Origin: Elysia crispata
Taxonomy: Eukaryota > Mollusca > Gastropoda > Plakobranchidae
Direction of reading: 5' to 3'
NCBI GenBank assembly: GCA_033675545.1
Contig: JAWDGP010006217.1
Coordinates: 70,001 to 134,000, forward strand
DNA length: 64,000 nt
Numbering within the stretch: position 1 is the stretch's first letter; every line of letters starts with the position of its first letter. Shown piece after piece: positions 16,584 through 47,100 of the stretch. The notes below the pieces were generated by a model. The model was given only the letters and a program-made list of their open reading frames with translations, was not told the DNA's origin and did not search any database. Position numbers and translations under genes: made by a program.

Positions 16584-18550
16584 TTAAAATTGCGATCTTT
16601 TAGCTTTCTGTAGATAAGGTCTCAGCCGCAGTAGGACGGAAGTGAAGCCAAACAAGAAGGTCGATATGGTCCACTTTAATGTGGCCGCTGTCGTCATACC
16701 TGCATCGCTGAAAAATGGCGAAAAGACGTGGAAGGGAAGGGGGATATGTATGTGTGGGTTAAATGCTTATGGAAGTAATATTTTCTCATACCCACAAACC
16801 AAAGATGCTGATAATGCAGCAAGAATGATGATGGTAGCAATAATAATGATGATGACCTTGGCAGTAATTATACTGATGGACAGGATGTAATTATATGATA
16901 ATGGTGATGATGACGACGATGAAGGTGGTGATATGAAAATAGACGTGAGGATGGTGGAAGTGAAGATAATGGCAATGGTTTTGACGATAATGATAATAAC
17001 TGTAATTATAGTAATGATGATGATAATAGTTTAAAAGATTGTCGATGTAATGAGGGTGGTAGTAGTGTTTATGATTATATTAGTATAAATTTGGCAGTAC
17101 TGTAGATACTAGTAACAATGACAATGGCAGTGATGATGATGGTGATGAAGATAATGATGATCATGATGATGATAATCTGACTAATGACGATTATGGCAGT
17201 AATGATGATATGAGATTGGTATTAACGATATCAGCGTTGATGATGATGATGATGATGATGATAATCTGACTAATGACGATTATGGCAGTAATTATGATAT
17301 GAGATTGGTATTAACGATATCAGCGTGGACGATGGTGATGATCATGATGATAATGATTATGATGACGATGATGATAATATTGATGCCGATGCTAACTGGA
17401 ATGTGTAGAACGATGATGGTGGTTATGATTAGGAAGGTGATAACGATAGAAGTGATTTCGAACATTGTCGTGCGCTATCTGCACACTGCACCGCGTGCCC
17501 CTACTCCCAGGCACCAACTCTACTCATGCACGTGCCTGATTAGTTTGAAAGTGTTTTCCCCGGTACCCTCTTCCTAGACTCGCTTCGTTGTCACGAACAA
17601 TTACAGGATTCTGACTCTATTGTACACTCACTAATCACGTTAACTTATTACGTTAGTTGTTTAAGAACTCTGGATCCTCTTCATTGAAGTTGGTGAAGTT
17701 ATTTATTTAACTTTCTAAGAATTGGTAAGTTTGTAATGTTTGGCTAAATTTCACTTATGTCTCAATAACTATAAATCTTTATTAATTTTGGGAGTTGCAT
17801 TATATTACTCTCCATTGTTGCTAAAGAACCGTCTTGTGTTTTTTCCTGATTCTGATAAGTGAGTTATTATTGTGTGTCTTTAAGTTACCATGCCTTCTTT
17901 TCCCTAACAGACATTGTGAAAAGCTTTGAGTTTAAAAAAAAATTCTTAGTTTTACCCGCATAGATTTGTTAACTTATAAAAAAAAGTATTCGTGAAATCA
18001 GAAAGCTACCTCTAAGAAAGCCCAGACGTTTAATGTTTGAACTTACCAGCACAGCTTGATGGTAAGCAGACTCTCCAAAGTATGGGCCCCGATAATAGCC
18101 ACCGCCCTGAAAGTACATTACAGCATTTGAATTAAATCAAAAGAAGTAAATGAAAAATAACATTAGGTACAAAATGGTCACATACTTTAGTGAAAATAAT
18201 GGGTTAAAGGCGGTAGATTTTCTAATGTCCTTGGCTGGAAACTGCGGAGTTCAAATTCTAAAACCAAAGTTATTCGCAGAGAAATTGAATATTTAAAAAG
18301 AAGTTTTTCTCTTTCTCCTAACTTTCTTTTACTCCCCCTGTTATCATTTTTTTTCTTTTCATTCGCTACATCCTCCCCACCTTCCCACACATTGTCTCCC
18401 ATTGTCTCCTTCCCTCTATGTTTCTCTTTCTCTCTCTATTTATTTCTTTTCCATCCTTCTATTTCTTCCTCAGTCAAGCTCCTCTTCTGGCTCCTCTCTC
18501 TTGCTCTCCATATCTCTCCCTCTCTCTGTCTCTGTCTCTGTCTCTGTCTC

Positions 18551-18631
<81 letters not shown>

Positions 18632-18733
18632 TTGTCTATGTCTCTCTGTCTCTCAGTATCTCTCTCTTTGTCTCTGTCTGTCTGCCTGTTTGTTTGTGTG
18701 TGTGTGTCTCTGTCTCTTTCTCCCTCTCCCTCT

Positions 18734-18783
<50 letters not shown>

Positions 18784-20762
18784 TGTTCTGTATGGCTTCT
18801 CTCATGCTAGACAAAGGCACTTCATTTTCTTGAGATCTAACGTAAACTTAACTCAACTTCAAACATAATAGACCATAGGTTCCACAAAACTGCGACACTC
18901 TTTCTTCTCACACCTATGTGCTACCGTTTTTCATTCCTCAAGCCTCATTTAGTTGCTTCTGAACCATCTACAAAATCAGGGGATGTCGATCTGAAAATTT
19001 GATTGGGTGAGACATTTAGCAAGCCCTGTCTCACTAGGTTCATCAGAATGTAACTCAGGTATCAGGTTAAGCCTCTTCATAGATCAAAATCTAGGACAGC
19101 AAACTGGAATGACTATCTTAAAGAGACGCAGAAATAGCGCCGCGATACACACATAAGATAGCGATACGCCGACTGAAGCTCTAATACCAACTGTAGTTAA
19201 TGCTGTTTCCTTAAACAGGCGTATGCTACAACTTTCGTAGGACATATTTTTCCATATAATCTCCATTGTCAATATTTTTTGAAAATGATTAAATGGCTCT
19301 AGACATTGCTTGAAATGTGTGGAATGCAAAAAAAAAAGACATAATCTTTTAATGATCCGGGTGGAAGAAAGATGTTCTTTCCAGTTTGGTCTGCTGAGAA
19401 AGATTCGAAAGATTTAATTTTTGTTCAAGCTTACATATTTCAATGATTTATTCTTTAGGCTAAAGATGTTTGCTGTAAATAAAACCATCTGGCCAAAAGC
19501 ATAAACTTTGTCAAACCGAAAGACCCCGCCAAACCAATAGGTCCAGCGAGACTGAGGCGACAAGCTGTTTCCCTAGCTCACCCGTGCTATGTTAAAATTG
19601 TGTCAGCCAAAAATAGAACTTACGTCAACCACGTGATGTAGGGAAAGTTGTCGTATACATAGTTTGATGCTGTCTTCACAACGCCGAAAGAAGGGGGAAG
19701 CTGGCCCGGGAAGAAGGCAGTTACCTGAAGAGTGAAAAGGAAATACAGAAAAAAGTAGTCCAATCCAATAAATTGTATAGCAGTGACGATTGATCCTTGT
19801 ATTTTGTATAGATCAATGCGCTCTATTGTTCCAACAATGTGACTTTTTCCAGTTTTCAATTTCAATTCTTCAGAAACCTTGTATTTTATACATTTATTAT
19901 GCCATCTAAATTAATCTTTTTTTTTTTTCTTCTATGATATTTTCGCATTAACTTAAATTGTTTCCCATATTTTAGTTTAATAATCTCATTTAAGTATATC
20001 GATCTGAGACCTAGTTGCCAATTCTAATTTCTTTTTCTAAAAAAACGCAACCAAACATCTCTTTAAAAAAATTGAAATAAAAAAATCACAGCAAAGTGAG
20101 ACGCTGGTATATTTTAAGCAATTACTCCAAAGTACCAGTATGACTTGCAATTCTCACCTATACCTTTCAACCGAACCATGAGCAACAGAGAAACTTACCA
20201 GAAAAAAATAATGGAATAAAAGTTCCCAAGTCGTGTGCAACAAGTAAACTTACCATAAGAAATGGAATGAAAGTTCCCAAGTCGTGTGCAACAAAGAAAC
20301 TTACCATAAGAAATGGAATGAAAGTTCCCAAGTCGTGTGCAACAAAGAAACTTACCATAAGAAATGGAATAAAAGTTCCCAAGTCGTGTGCAACAAAGAA
20401 ACTTACCAGAATAAATGGAATGAAAGTTCCCAAGTCGTGTGCAACAAAGAAACTTACCATAACAAATGGAATGAAAGTTCCCAAGTCGTGTGCAGCAAAG
20501 AAACTTACCAGAACAAATGGAATGAAAGTTCCCAAGTCGTGTGCAGCAAAGAAACTTACCAGAACAAATGGAATGAAAGTTCCCAAGTCGTGTGCAACAA
20601 AAAAACTAAATACAAGAAAAATGGAATGGAAGTTCGCAAATCATATGCAACAAAGAAACTTACCAGAATAAATGGAATAGAAATTCCCAAAGCCAGTATC
20701 CAAAATGGATGAGGCAAAACAAAATAGTTTCTGTCCAGGCCGACTCGGTCCCTCTTCACCAT
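16584..20762 (-). CDS. TMEM254: transmembrane protein 254 (TMEM254), 4 exons, 127 codons
   Basis: Exons are 20664-20762 (starts ATG), 19624-19724, 18047-18106 and 16584-16707 (TAA). Every border is GT-AG and the phases match (0, 2, 2). The length fits the vertebrate protein, about 123 residues. Three hydrophobic helices are visible, near residues 19-39 (FWILALGISIPFIL), 60-84 (ITWLTAVAIIGAHTLESLL) and 97-116 (KWTISTFLFGFTSVLL). The recognition rests on the second helix and the segment after it: WLTxxxxxGAHTLESLLTIKLC parallels human WLAWLIHVGESLYAIVLC, and CDAGMTTAATLKWTISTFLFG parallels its KHKGIT...LLWFLQTFFFG. The molecular role of this membrane protein is not known. Intron 1 carries a 51-bp minisatellite made from the exon 1 donor region. 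The gene diverges from ABCB8. Confidence 0.87.
16800..17440. repeat. degenerate GAT/ATG-rich low-complexity region with a 92-bp duplication
   Basis: Trinucleotides GAT, AAT and GTG dominate. A block containing CTGACTAATGACGATTATGG recurs at about 17177 and 17269. It lies in the last TMEM254 intron (16708-18046). Confidence 0.85.
18500..18781. repeat. (TC)n/(TG)n followed by (TA)n
   Basis: A compound microsatellite of CT, CTGT and GT runs is followed by about 44 bp of TA. It lies in TMEM254 intron 2 (18107-19623). Confidence 0.95.
20170..20657. repeat. 51-bp minisatellite grown from the TMEM254 exon 1 / intron 1 boundary
   Basis: On the minus strand each unit contains a copy of the last ~25 bp of exon 1 (TTCCATTTRTTCTG type) followed by GTAAGTTTCTTTG. 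Donor-like GTAAGT copies lie at about 20197, 20252, 20303, 20354, 20405, 20456, 20507 and 20558. One decayed unit stands between these and the real donor at 20663. The unit is 17 codons long and open, but it is out of frame with exon 1. Confidence 0.93.
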
Positions 20763-21500
20763 GATAGCTTTGCTGTGTTTGCTCGATTATAATAATTATA
20801 AGATCAGCTCTATATCTCAATAAGCTAAAGGTGAAGAAACAACTTACAATTTCGCACTTGATAAAACAACAAAACACATAACAACCAAGAACTTACTAAG
20901 CATTACTTCAGCCTAGAACTAACAGCACACAGATAATTAACTTTTTCTTCATATCAGTGAAACAGTAACCGACTTATGTTTCACTATAAACACACACGTA
21001 TATATATACACACACACACACTAACAGACTTTAGAGATTTAAAAGTAGACCAGGGCAACAACTGGCATTTTCCTGTTACCTGTGTTCATTCTAGTTATCT
21101 ATAGCCTGCAACACGTGTAATAGTTACAGATAATTATTATCACTAATCCTGAGTCAGCCGTAATTTAAGCAACTGGAGCAACCTTTAGTGTGATTTCAGT
21201 AAGGATTGTGTGCTCATATTGATGAGGATAGTATAGTATTACATGATGATGGATCCATCTGATAACATGAAATTATGGAAATATGCTTACTCTCAAGAAA
21301 TAAAGGACTGACAGGCAATGGAAAAAAAATCTAAAACCTTCTAAAACATATCAAAGCGAAAATTTTAAGAACTCCCTTTCATATGCCATTGTCGTTTGTA
21401 ATAAATCTATAACTTTCCTTTCAGATATTAGCAAATTTAGATCGATATTTCTCGTCAACGGAAATCGCTGCGTTTGTCCATATATACTCTTTTTATCAAT
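20763..21500. other. upstream flank of TMEM254
   Basis: Presumed promoter side of TMEM254. It is AT-rich with a short (TA/CA) patch at about 20998-21020. No clear core promoter motif was seen. Confidence 0.35.
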
Positions 21501-21529
21501 ACTCAATACCTGTATGTACTCTGACTCGG

Positions 21530-22160
21530 ACAATTATGTTTATCAACACTCAATAAATAATACTGTTACTCGACCAATGTATCATCAGTTTAAGCTAAAC
21601 TCGTCCAATTTATCATCTATTTTATCAGGAAAGACCAATATCATCTGTTTTATCAAGATAAGACCATTATATCGTCTATTTGTCAAGAATAGACCAATAT
21701 ATCTTGTTTTATCAACATTAGACAAATATATCATCTTCTTTATCACGACTCGACCATCTGTTTTATCAAGAATAGACCAAAATGTCATCCGTTTTATCAA
21801 GACTCGACCAATGTATCATGTTTTATCAAAACTCGCCTAGTATATCATGTTTTATAAAGACTCAACCAATATTATCACCTGTTTTATCAAGATTAGACCA
21901 ATATATCGTCTATTTGTCAAGAATAGACCAATATATCTTGTGTAATATCAAGATTAGACCAAAATAGCACCTTTTTTATCAAGACTCGACCACTATATCA
22001 CCTGTTTTATCAAGAATAGACCAATATATCATCTGTTTTATCAAGATCCGACCACTATATTACCTTTTTTTTTACCAAGAATAGACCAATATATCATCTG
22101 CTTTATCAGTCTTCGACCAATATTATAATCTGTTAACCTCTGTTTTATCAAGACTCAACC
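21530..22160. repeat. degenerate ~30-bp tandem repeat
   Basis: Units follow the pattern TTTATCAAGACTCGACCAAT then ATATCATCTG, with many indels and substitutions. This is an old array in the TMEM254-ABCB8 spacer. Confidence 0.85.
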
Positions 22161-22384
22161 AGTACTACTCACTTTTCTATGAAGCCAAGAAATAAATTTG
22201 ATCAAACCCCAGATTACTTAGAAGAGATCAGCAAGGATTCTTTGATCAAAAATTGCATTTTTTTAAATGAGTAAATGAATATTCAAAATAAAAGAATAAT
22301 AACTTTGTCTCCTTCCAACATATATTTCTTGAATATTTTACCTACCTATCAATCATACAAAGCCTTTGAAAAGAGTTTTGTTAT

Positions 22385-22416
22385 ATAAATATATATATAT
22401 ATACATATTAAATTGA

Positions 22417-22460
<44 letters not shown>

Positions 22461-22473
22461 TCAATTTAATTGG
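22385..22473. repeat. (TA)n flanked by an inverted repeat
   Basis: CATATTAAATTGAATATG at about 22404 and CATATTCAATTTAAT at about 22456 are inverted copies on either side of a TA run. Together they can form a long cruciform or hairpin. Confidence 0.8.
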
Positions 22474-22871
22474 TTGAATACATTTCCTTGATAGTGTGAT
22501 GTCATTGAATCCTGTTAATATGATAATAATATTATGAACAATATTATTACCTTTAAGTAAATTTGAAATTAAAAATAAAAATTACCGGTATCGATAATTT
22601 GAAATAGTAGTTATACTATCTATATCGTACTGATAAATTTAATCAATGTAGAAGCACTTTAAATATCTCTATCAATATTTTGTTTTGAGCATTAAAATAA
22701 CACAAGGTATACGTTTTTCTCACAGGAAAAAACAACTGAGTAATTGATTGATACTGCAACTTTCCTTCAAAATCGTTTTGTCTTTGATGCAAGGTCAGTC
22801 AGGCCCATAGGAGGCAATGTAAACAATTTCAACCCTACTTATGCACATGTATTAGATAATATTTGGGTATT

Positions 22872-22875
<4 letters not shown>

Positions 22876-22947
<72 letters not shown>
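22876..22947. repeat. (TA)n microsatellite
   Basis: About 35 TA copies. It may be the tail of the SINE-like sequence that follows. Confidence 0.95.
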
Positions 22948-22948
<1 letters not shown>

Positions 22949-22979
22949 GCCTATAATAACAATTTATACTCTTTAATGA

Positions 22980-23356
22980 CGAACTTAAGAACTGCTGCGT
23001 GTCTTTGCCCTTAAATTTTCTACCATATAACATTTTATCCTAGCTGTTTGGTCAATGAGTAAATTTAAGGCGGGTGATAGTCTACATGTATATTCTGGTA
23101 TCAACAGCGGCCGTCCAGCTTGAATCAATTTGTATTGATCTAACACTTCATGATATCTAAATTCTTGGCTGCACATAGTTCTCAGACTCAAACACGAGGT
23201 GTGCAAATATAGGTCTACGTTGGGTAATTAAAAAATCAAATATGTTTTGGCCTAAATCATGTTACAACAGAGGCTAAAATGGTCCAGGCAAGAATCGAAC
23301 GCCTCATTACTGTTAACCGACCTTAAGCTCTAGCAATTGAGCCATCTGGCTGCTGA
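22980..23356 (-). mobile_element. possible tRNA-headed SINE
   Basis: On the minus strand 23356-23281 looks like a decayed tRNA gene. It has an A-box-like TGGCTCAATTGCTAGAGC and, about 40 bp on, a B-box-like GTTCGATTC. The anticodon and T stems do not pair cleanly, so it is not a working tRNA. About 300 bp of unique-looking body follow, up to the (TA)n at 22947. A head, body and simple-repeat tail is the SINE layout. No second copy in the window confirms it, and target duplications were not found. Confidence 0.4.
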
Positions 23357-23729
23357 GTTCTCATCATATCTGAGATGAAATTTTGATTGATATCGCAAAA
23401 ACGCTCACTTCCACAAATTTTTGTTAGAACTATAGGCTGCAACAGAAAGACAATAAAGCTGAATTACACATGACAGTATACAGGTACTAGGTGCACATTG
23501 AATCAACTTACGGAAACGTACAAATTTACTTAAAAATTGCCACGAAAACAGTAAGTCTAACCATTTAAATATAAAATAAGATAAGATACCGGTAGTTATC
23601 TTTATTTGGCCCATGAAAAGAAAGTTGTCGGGGACGTAGCTTTTCCAAAAACAGAACAAAATGAAGAAAATGCCTTCGATCTTAATCTAACAACACCAAA
23701 ACTTTCAGTCTTGCGTACTGAGACTAAAC

Positions 23730-23734
<5 letters not shown>

Positions 23735-23805
<71 letters not shown>
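23735..23805. repeat. (TA)n microsatellite
   Basis: About 35 TA copies in the TMEM254-ABCB8 spacer. Confidence 0.95.
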
Positions 23806-23807
<2 letters not shown>

Positions 23808-24192
23808 GTAGATATATAAACCGTGAAATGAAAAAAAAAGGAAATTTTCTCTTTTTTTTTTTAAGTCCGAGTCCTGCCCATAGCCATACACCTCTTGTTG
23901 TTCCTGTATACGCTGGCATTAGTGTTCCAGCTGAGTAAAGTGTAAAAATGTTATGATACCGAAAAGCGGTAGTTATGAAATTATACATCACTCTCCGGTA
24001 TCTAAAACAAGCATAATCGCCTTGAACTGAAGAAACCGAAAGTAGAATTTGATAGTCAAAAAAAGTTACATTTTGGGTTATTTTTCATTCAGTTTGATCA
24101 TCAGATTGAAGTCTGGTATTTATTACGGATATGAACCGTTTATACATGTAAGTTGTCAAGATAAAGCCACCTGAATGCCCTTTTCTCTTTTA

Positions 24193-24439
24193 GTTGTTGT
24201 ATTTAGAGACGAAGAGGCATACGATCGATTTAGCCGTATCTCTCTATCGCTCTACTTTCACTTCCGATTCTGCATGTGAACAAAAGGACAATCAATGGTG
24301 GACTGAACAATGCTTTCCCACATCTTGTCAAGAAATGGGGTTCTTCAAAGAACTAAGGCGTTGGACATCACCAAAGGATTTAAGAGTGCATGGAAAAAAC
24401 AGTGCATTACATCAAAATATTCTACAGCGCAGTGAGTAG
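24193..24439 (+). other. possible exon or worn LINE linker, unidentified
   Basis: After a good acceptor-like TTTTCTCTTTTAG (to 24193) comes an 81-codon open stretch with richer GC than its flanks. It includes NQWWTEQCFP and LRRWTSPKDL, which resemble the endonuclease-to-RT linker of non-LTR elements (WWTxxC, then a W/SP pair). It ends near CAGTGAGTAG, a possible donor. It cannot be tied to ABCB8. Confidence 0.25.
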
Positions 24440-24845
24440 CATAAATAGATAGATCTAGATCTAGATCTAGTAAATTTGTCCGAGATGATTAGATCTACCA
24501 GTCAGAGAGACTTAAATAAATGTAACGTTAAACAATTCAGAGAGTTCTACTACTCGATTAATTGCACTAGACTAGATAAGATCTGGATTTGATCTAAAAA
24601 GATCTAGATCTAGAACTAAAATCAAGATTAGATATAGATCCACATCAATTCAATTTTAAAGTTGTCAGTAATCCTTGAGTTATTTGGTCCCATTTTATAT
24701 GACGTTCATGGTGGATTTTGTTACAACAACAAAAGAAAAAAAAATATAAATAAAATAAAACTAATGGTTCGAATATGAGGCCATTGAAAAATGTTTTTTT
24801 GTGTTGCTCACCTAGAATCTAGATCTAGATCTAGTTAGGCCTAGA
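24440..24845. repeat. AGATCTAG / TAGATC hexamer clusters
   Basis: Runs such as TAGATCTAGATCTAGATC occur at about 24447-24470, 24578-24615 and 24816-24835. The motif is self-complementary. The same motif crowds 1800-1990. Confidence 0.75.
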
Positions 24846-26093
24846 TGTCAATCATGTCATATCGTCACAAATTTTGGTTACCAAAATTTTGATTATTGCC
24901 ATATTAAGCCAGCCATTGCTGAAAACGTGTATACTTCTTTTTTTTAGCTACAACTATTAGCTTGCAAATTTAGCCAGAGATTGCTGATCCTATGGGTCGC
25001 AACGAGGTCTACAATTAGAGCTCTTTACAGGCTTCCAAAATTTTATACAGTAGAGCACCCAGAAGGAACCATAAGAAAGGAGTCATTAGAGGTCAAAGAA
25101 ATAGGTAACCTTGGTTAGATTTCTAAATTCTTAAAATGAAAATTACTGGACATAAAAATGTCAAGTCTTACATTCAAAGTCCTTTCAAGCGTGTATGAAA
25201 TAAAGAATCTATAAATCAGATGCAGGCTACATAATGGCACACAATAGAATTCATGACATGCATGTGTCGTCATAAGTAGGCTAAATTATGGCAGTATATG
25301 AAATTATAGTGCAAATTTTTTTCAGTGTTCTTTTAGCTGCACAACAAGTTATAAATCTTGCATTAGGCCTATATCTGTAGCTCTAGGTATGAAAATAATA
25401 ATTATAAGAAAACAATCATTTTCATTCATAAATCATGGATAAATCCAGAGGTGGTGAGAAAAGTTGAGCATGTTAAAGTTCAAGAGTGATAAAAGTGTGC
25501 CTTAAATTTCTTTGAACAATAATTCAAATTTTGAGACGATCAACAAATTTTACTCACATTTCTCATAATTTATCATATTTTTCAGATTATAGGGAAAAAA
25601 CATAGACGTTGTGTAAATATGAAATGAAAAGTAACAACAAAAATTACTGCTCAGATCTGCAATTTACTAACTAAGAACATAACCATTGTAGAGCCTTCCT
25701 GAATCTCAGGTCTGCTTAAAAATGAATTTGTTTCAAACTACTTTTTTGTTTTGTTTTGTGCAGTTATATATATACATGTAACTTGAAAGAAATATATATT
25801 AATTTTCAGTAGAAAAAAGTTAAGAGACTCTTCAATCTGAGAATTAAAAAATCACTTCGTGTGAGTTTATGCTTTTGGTCTAAAACAAAATATTTTAGAA
25901 AACTTTAAAGTATGTTGGCTTTGACTTTTGTGCTGGTGATTTGAATTAAAATTTAAAAAAAGAAATAATAATGAATCTGCCAATCTTTGGATAAACCTAT
26001 CCATGACGTGACACTTGAAAATTTGGACTTGTCCAGAATGCCCTGATCATTTTAATCGTTAAATTTTGAGTCCTTAGATCCACTGCAAAATAA
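24846..26093. other. upstream flank of ABCB8
   Basis: Presumed promoter or 5' UTR side of ABCB8. It is AT-rich and no core promoter motif or upstream exon was recognised. Confidence 0.35.
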
Positions 26094-44119
<18,026 letters not shown>

Positions 44120-47100
44120 GGTCTCACTTCAAGAGACATGCAGATAGCATCACTTTCTCGCAGCAGAGAAAGTTAAAATCAACGTGCAGAATGTACTTCT
44201 GAGAGAAACTTCATAAATCTTTCTTCCACCCTTAGAATTTTTTTTCTTGTGTAAATATTTTAACATTAACAGTCTAAAGTGCAGTCTATCAGTTATAAAT
44301 TTGTCTTCAGAACGAAAAATTGCTTTTATTTGTTGATCTTTGAATACCTGTAGATAGTTTTAGGAAAGTAAGACGAAGTGAAATTCTGTAGTCAAAACGT
44401 GTAAGACCACTCAATATGGATCATAATTGACATTTATAAAAGTCAAAGACCAAACATTTCTTTGACTATCAGTTTTTGTTATTTAGTTTGTTGAATAACA
44501 AACTTTTTTATGAAGACTTTCTCTTCTGTAGGCAAGTTTTTATCAGCAGACGAGGAAGTTCAGACTCATTGCTCTCTCTGTGTATACTCTGGTTACTGTG
44601 ATAGTGTTTGAATAAACTTTTTTCCCATTGTGCACAATAGATTGGTATGATTTGTTTTAATGAGTGTGAAATGTTTAAGGAATTGAATTAATACTTACAT
44701 CATAATAGAAAAAGTGATATTGATGTTTTTGTATAATTTTTAATGATTTATTGATTTTATCAAGATTTTGTGAAGAATGTGAAGAAATATGTATCAGGAT
44801 GTTTTAGTTCTAAAGGACATATTGTATACATGTATGTATATATTAAAGTGTAAGAAGAGAGGAGCAGACTCAATGGGTCATCTTATCATTCGTTACACTT
44901 TTTGTCTTCAAATTCAATAAATTCATATCCAACTTTTAATTAAACATCCTGTGTTTTTCTTTATTTGTTCATATTATGTTTTTCAATCATTTGTAAGAAG
45001 CCAAATTTCGGAAAAATTCCTGAACTAGTGGCTACTGAGAAGAAGGCCAATATCCAGGTGGCCCTGCTTAAAATGTAAAAAAGAAATTTTGTTATTTTTT
45101 CCGTCACGTGACACAGGACGGGAAGGAGTGTTTATTCAGTAGGAACTAGAAGTGACCCTCTGTAGGCTTGTAGAGCGAACTGCTCCTGAAAGTAATCTTG
45201 GTGTCTAGAAAGTTTCCCCAAGTTGAAGCGATTTTTAAGAGGAAAGATTGGATAAGTGAAATTATTTAACTTTTACAAAGTCATTTTAGCTGTTGAATTG
45301 CTCATTCGACAAGGTAGTAAACTGCCAATAGGATCTTAGTGTAGCAATGAAAAATATTCTGGCTGAGGACGTTGATAACTGTTTTTTGAATTTCGATCTC
45401 AAGATGAGCGCATAGCTAGGACCCAGTTTTATTCCCATCATAACACTACTGATTTGGTCTGTCGTCTACATTTTTTTTTTTTGCAATTTTAAAATTGAAA
45501 ATTAGCACAGCTTTGCCATAACATTTGCCAACATCTTGGAATTTTGCTACAAATACTGCGTTTGTTGACGTTCTTTCAAAAAAATATATTGCATATCCAC
45601 AAAGGTAAAAATACTATAATACTAGAATACATTTGTACCAATGAGACACAAGGATATCATTAGCAAAAGCAAAAAATAAGTATGCATATTGTATGAATTC
45701 CAATCTAGACTGTGATAAATATATCAAGCCAATATTAATTGCAAAGTATGGTTTGTGTACTCAGGACCTATACTGTCAAAATATCATGCAGACCCTATGG
45801 AATATTTGTTATCGCTAAAAGAAGAAAAGGGAATTTGCCTTGTCTAGAGTGATCAAGAATAAGATGCATTAAAACCTCTTTTAGGTCTATAGATCCTGAG
45901 GAAACGTTGGTGTAGGCAGTCTAAATTTGTTCACTATTGGTTCAGATGAATAAAATGGACCTTGTGATAATTTCCTGCAGGTTCAGCATTCCAGCGTGTA
46001 TGCCTGGTGTAAAAAAAACATTGTATTGATTATAAGTTTTAGATCCCACCACCCTTAAACGACGCTGCAGATGGAATATCCCTTAACAGGACTATCTTTA
46101 CGGTTGATGGATTAAAAGGTTGACACAAGCTCAGTTTACCACCAGTGGTAATATTACAGCTTAGACTATGGTGTAGATGGAATAGGAATATCCCTTGACA
46201 AGACTGTCTTTACGGTTTATGGATTGAAAGGGTTTTACAAGCCTAACCACAACATGGGCTTAAAACTATGTTGTTGATGTGTAGATAGAATAGGAATGTC
46301 CCTTAGCAAGGCTGTCTATGTGAGCTTCTCGCTCTCGTTATAATTAATAACTACATATGAGAGGGTTGCCTAGGATGGGAATAATTTGATTAAATTTAAA
46401 GAATACTTACACTTTTTGACTTTTGTTTTTTGTTTTGTAAAATTTCTATTGCACTTGCAGAAAAGCTATCAATACAAATCATGAATTTTTTTTTTCGACT
46501 TTTGCAAACAATTTAAAATTTCTTAGGGACAAGGAAATGTATACTCCGACTCTTCGTTTCAGAGCAATCGTCTATTAACGGTTAGATAGACACATCCAGA
46601 TTATCTGGCTCTTAACAAAAAGTGGCTGCCGCCCCATTACGGATAACTGTTCGAGCCATTCTTGAGGCTTGGAGGTTTGAGCTGCGATACATCGTTCTTT
46701 CTTGAGGATGTTCAAAGTCGTCCACTGGAACGGCTGTTTCGCTTGCGAGACTTCTAAAATCTCAAAACGAAATCTTGAAAATCGGGTTGCAGGCATGGGA
46801 AAAGAGTGGGTCATATTTGCGGGGTATCAGTTTGATCGGGATCTATTCTATACTTGTGGAAGAGTACGGGATTCAAAAAGTGAATCCGTTCTAGGTTTTT
46901 CTAAGAACTCGGATGGAAATAAGTCTGGGCCAGAGTCAAAACATGGTTTAAACGGAATGAATTTCATTTAAATAATATAGTTCATGGCTAACTTGAGCCG
47001 TTTCGGTTATCTTGGCTCCGCATACAGGCATTGTATGGTGAAGTTCAACATGCGCTCAACAATATCAACAAGTTAAAACATTTCCAGCTGCTCACATTTA

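Noticed and set aside
16642-16890. 82-codon plus-strand frame
   Set aside because: It is antisense of TMEM254 exon 4 running into GAT-rich repeat.
20267-20712. Open frames over the 51-bp array on both strands
   Set aside because: It is a tandem repeat of an exon-intron boundary, not a gene. The only coding part is exon 1 of TMEM254 (20664-20762).
23281-23356. Functional tRNA gene on the minus strand
   Set aside because: A- and B-box words are present, but the anticodon and T stems do not pair and no clear anticodon loop exists. It was kept only as a possible SINE head.
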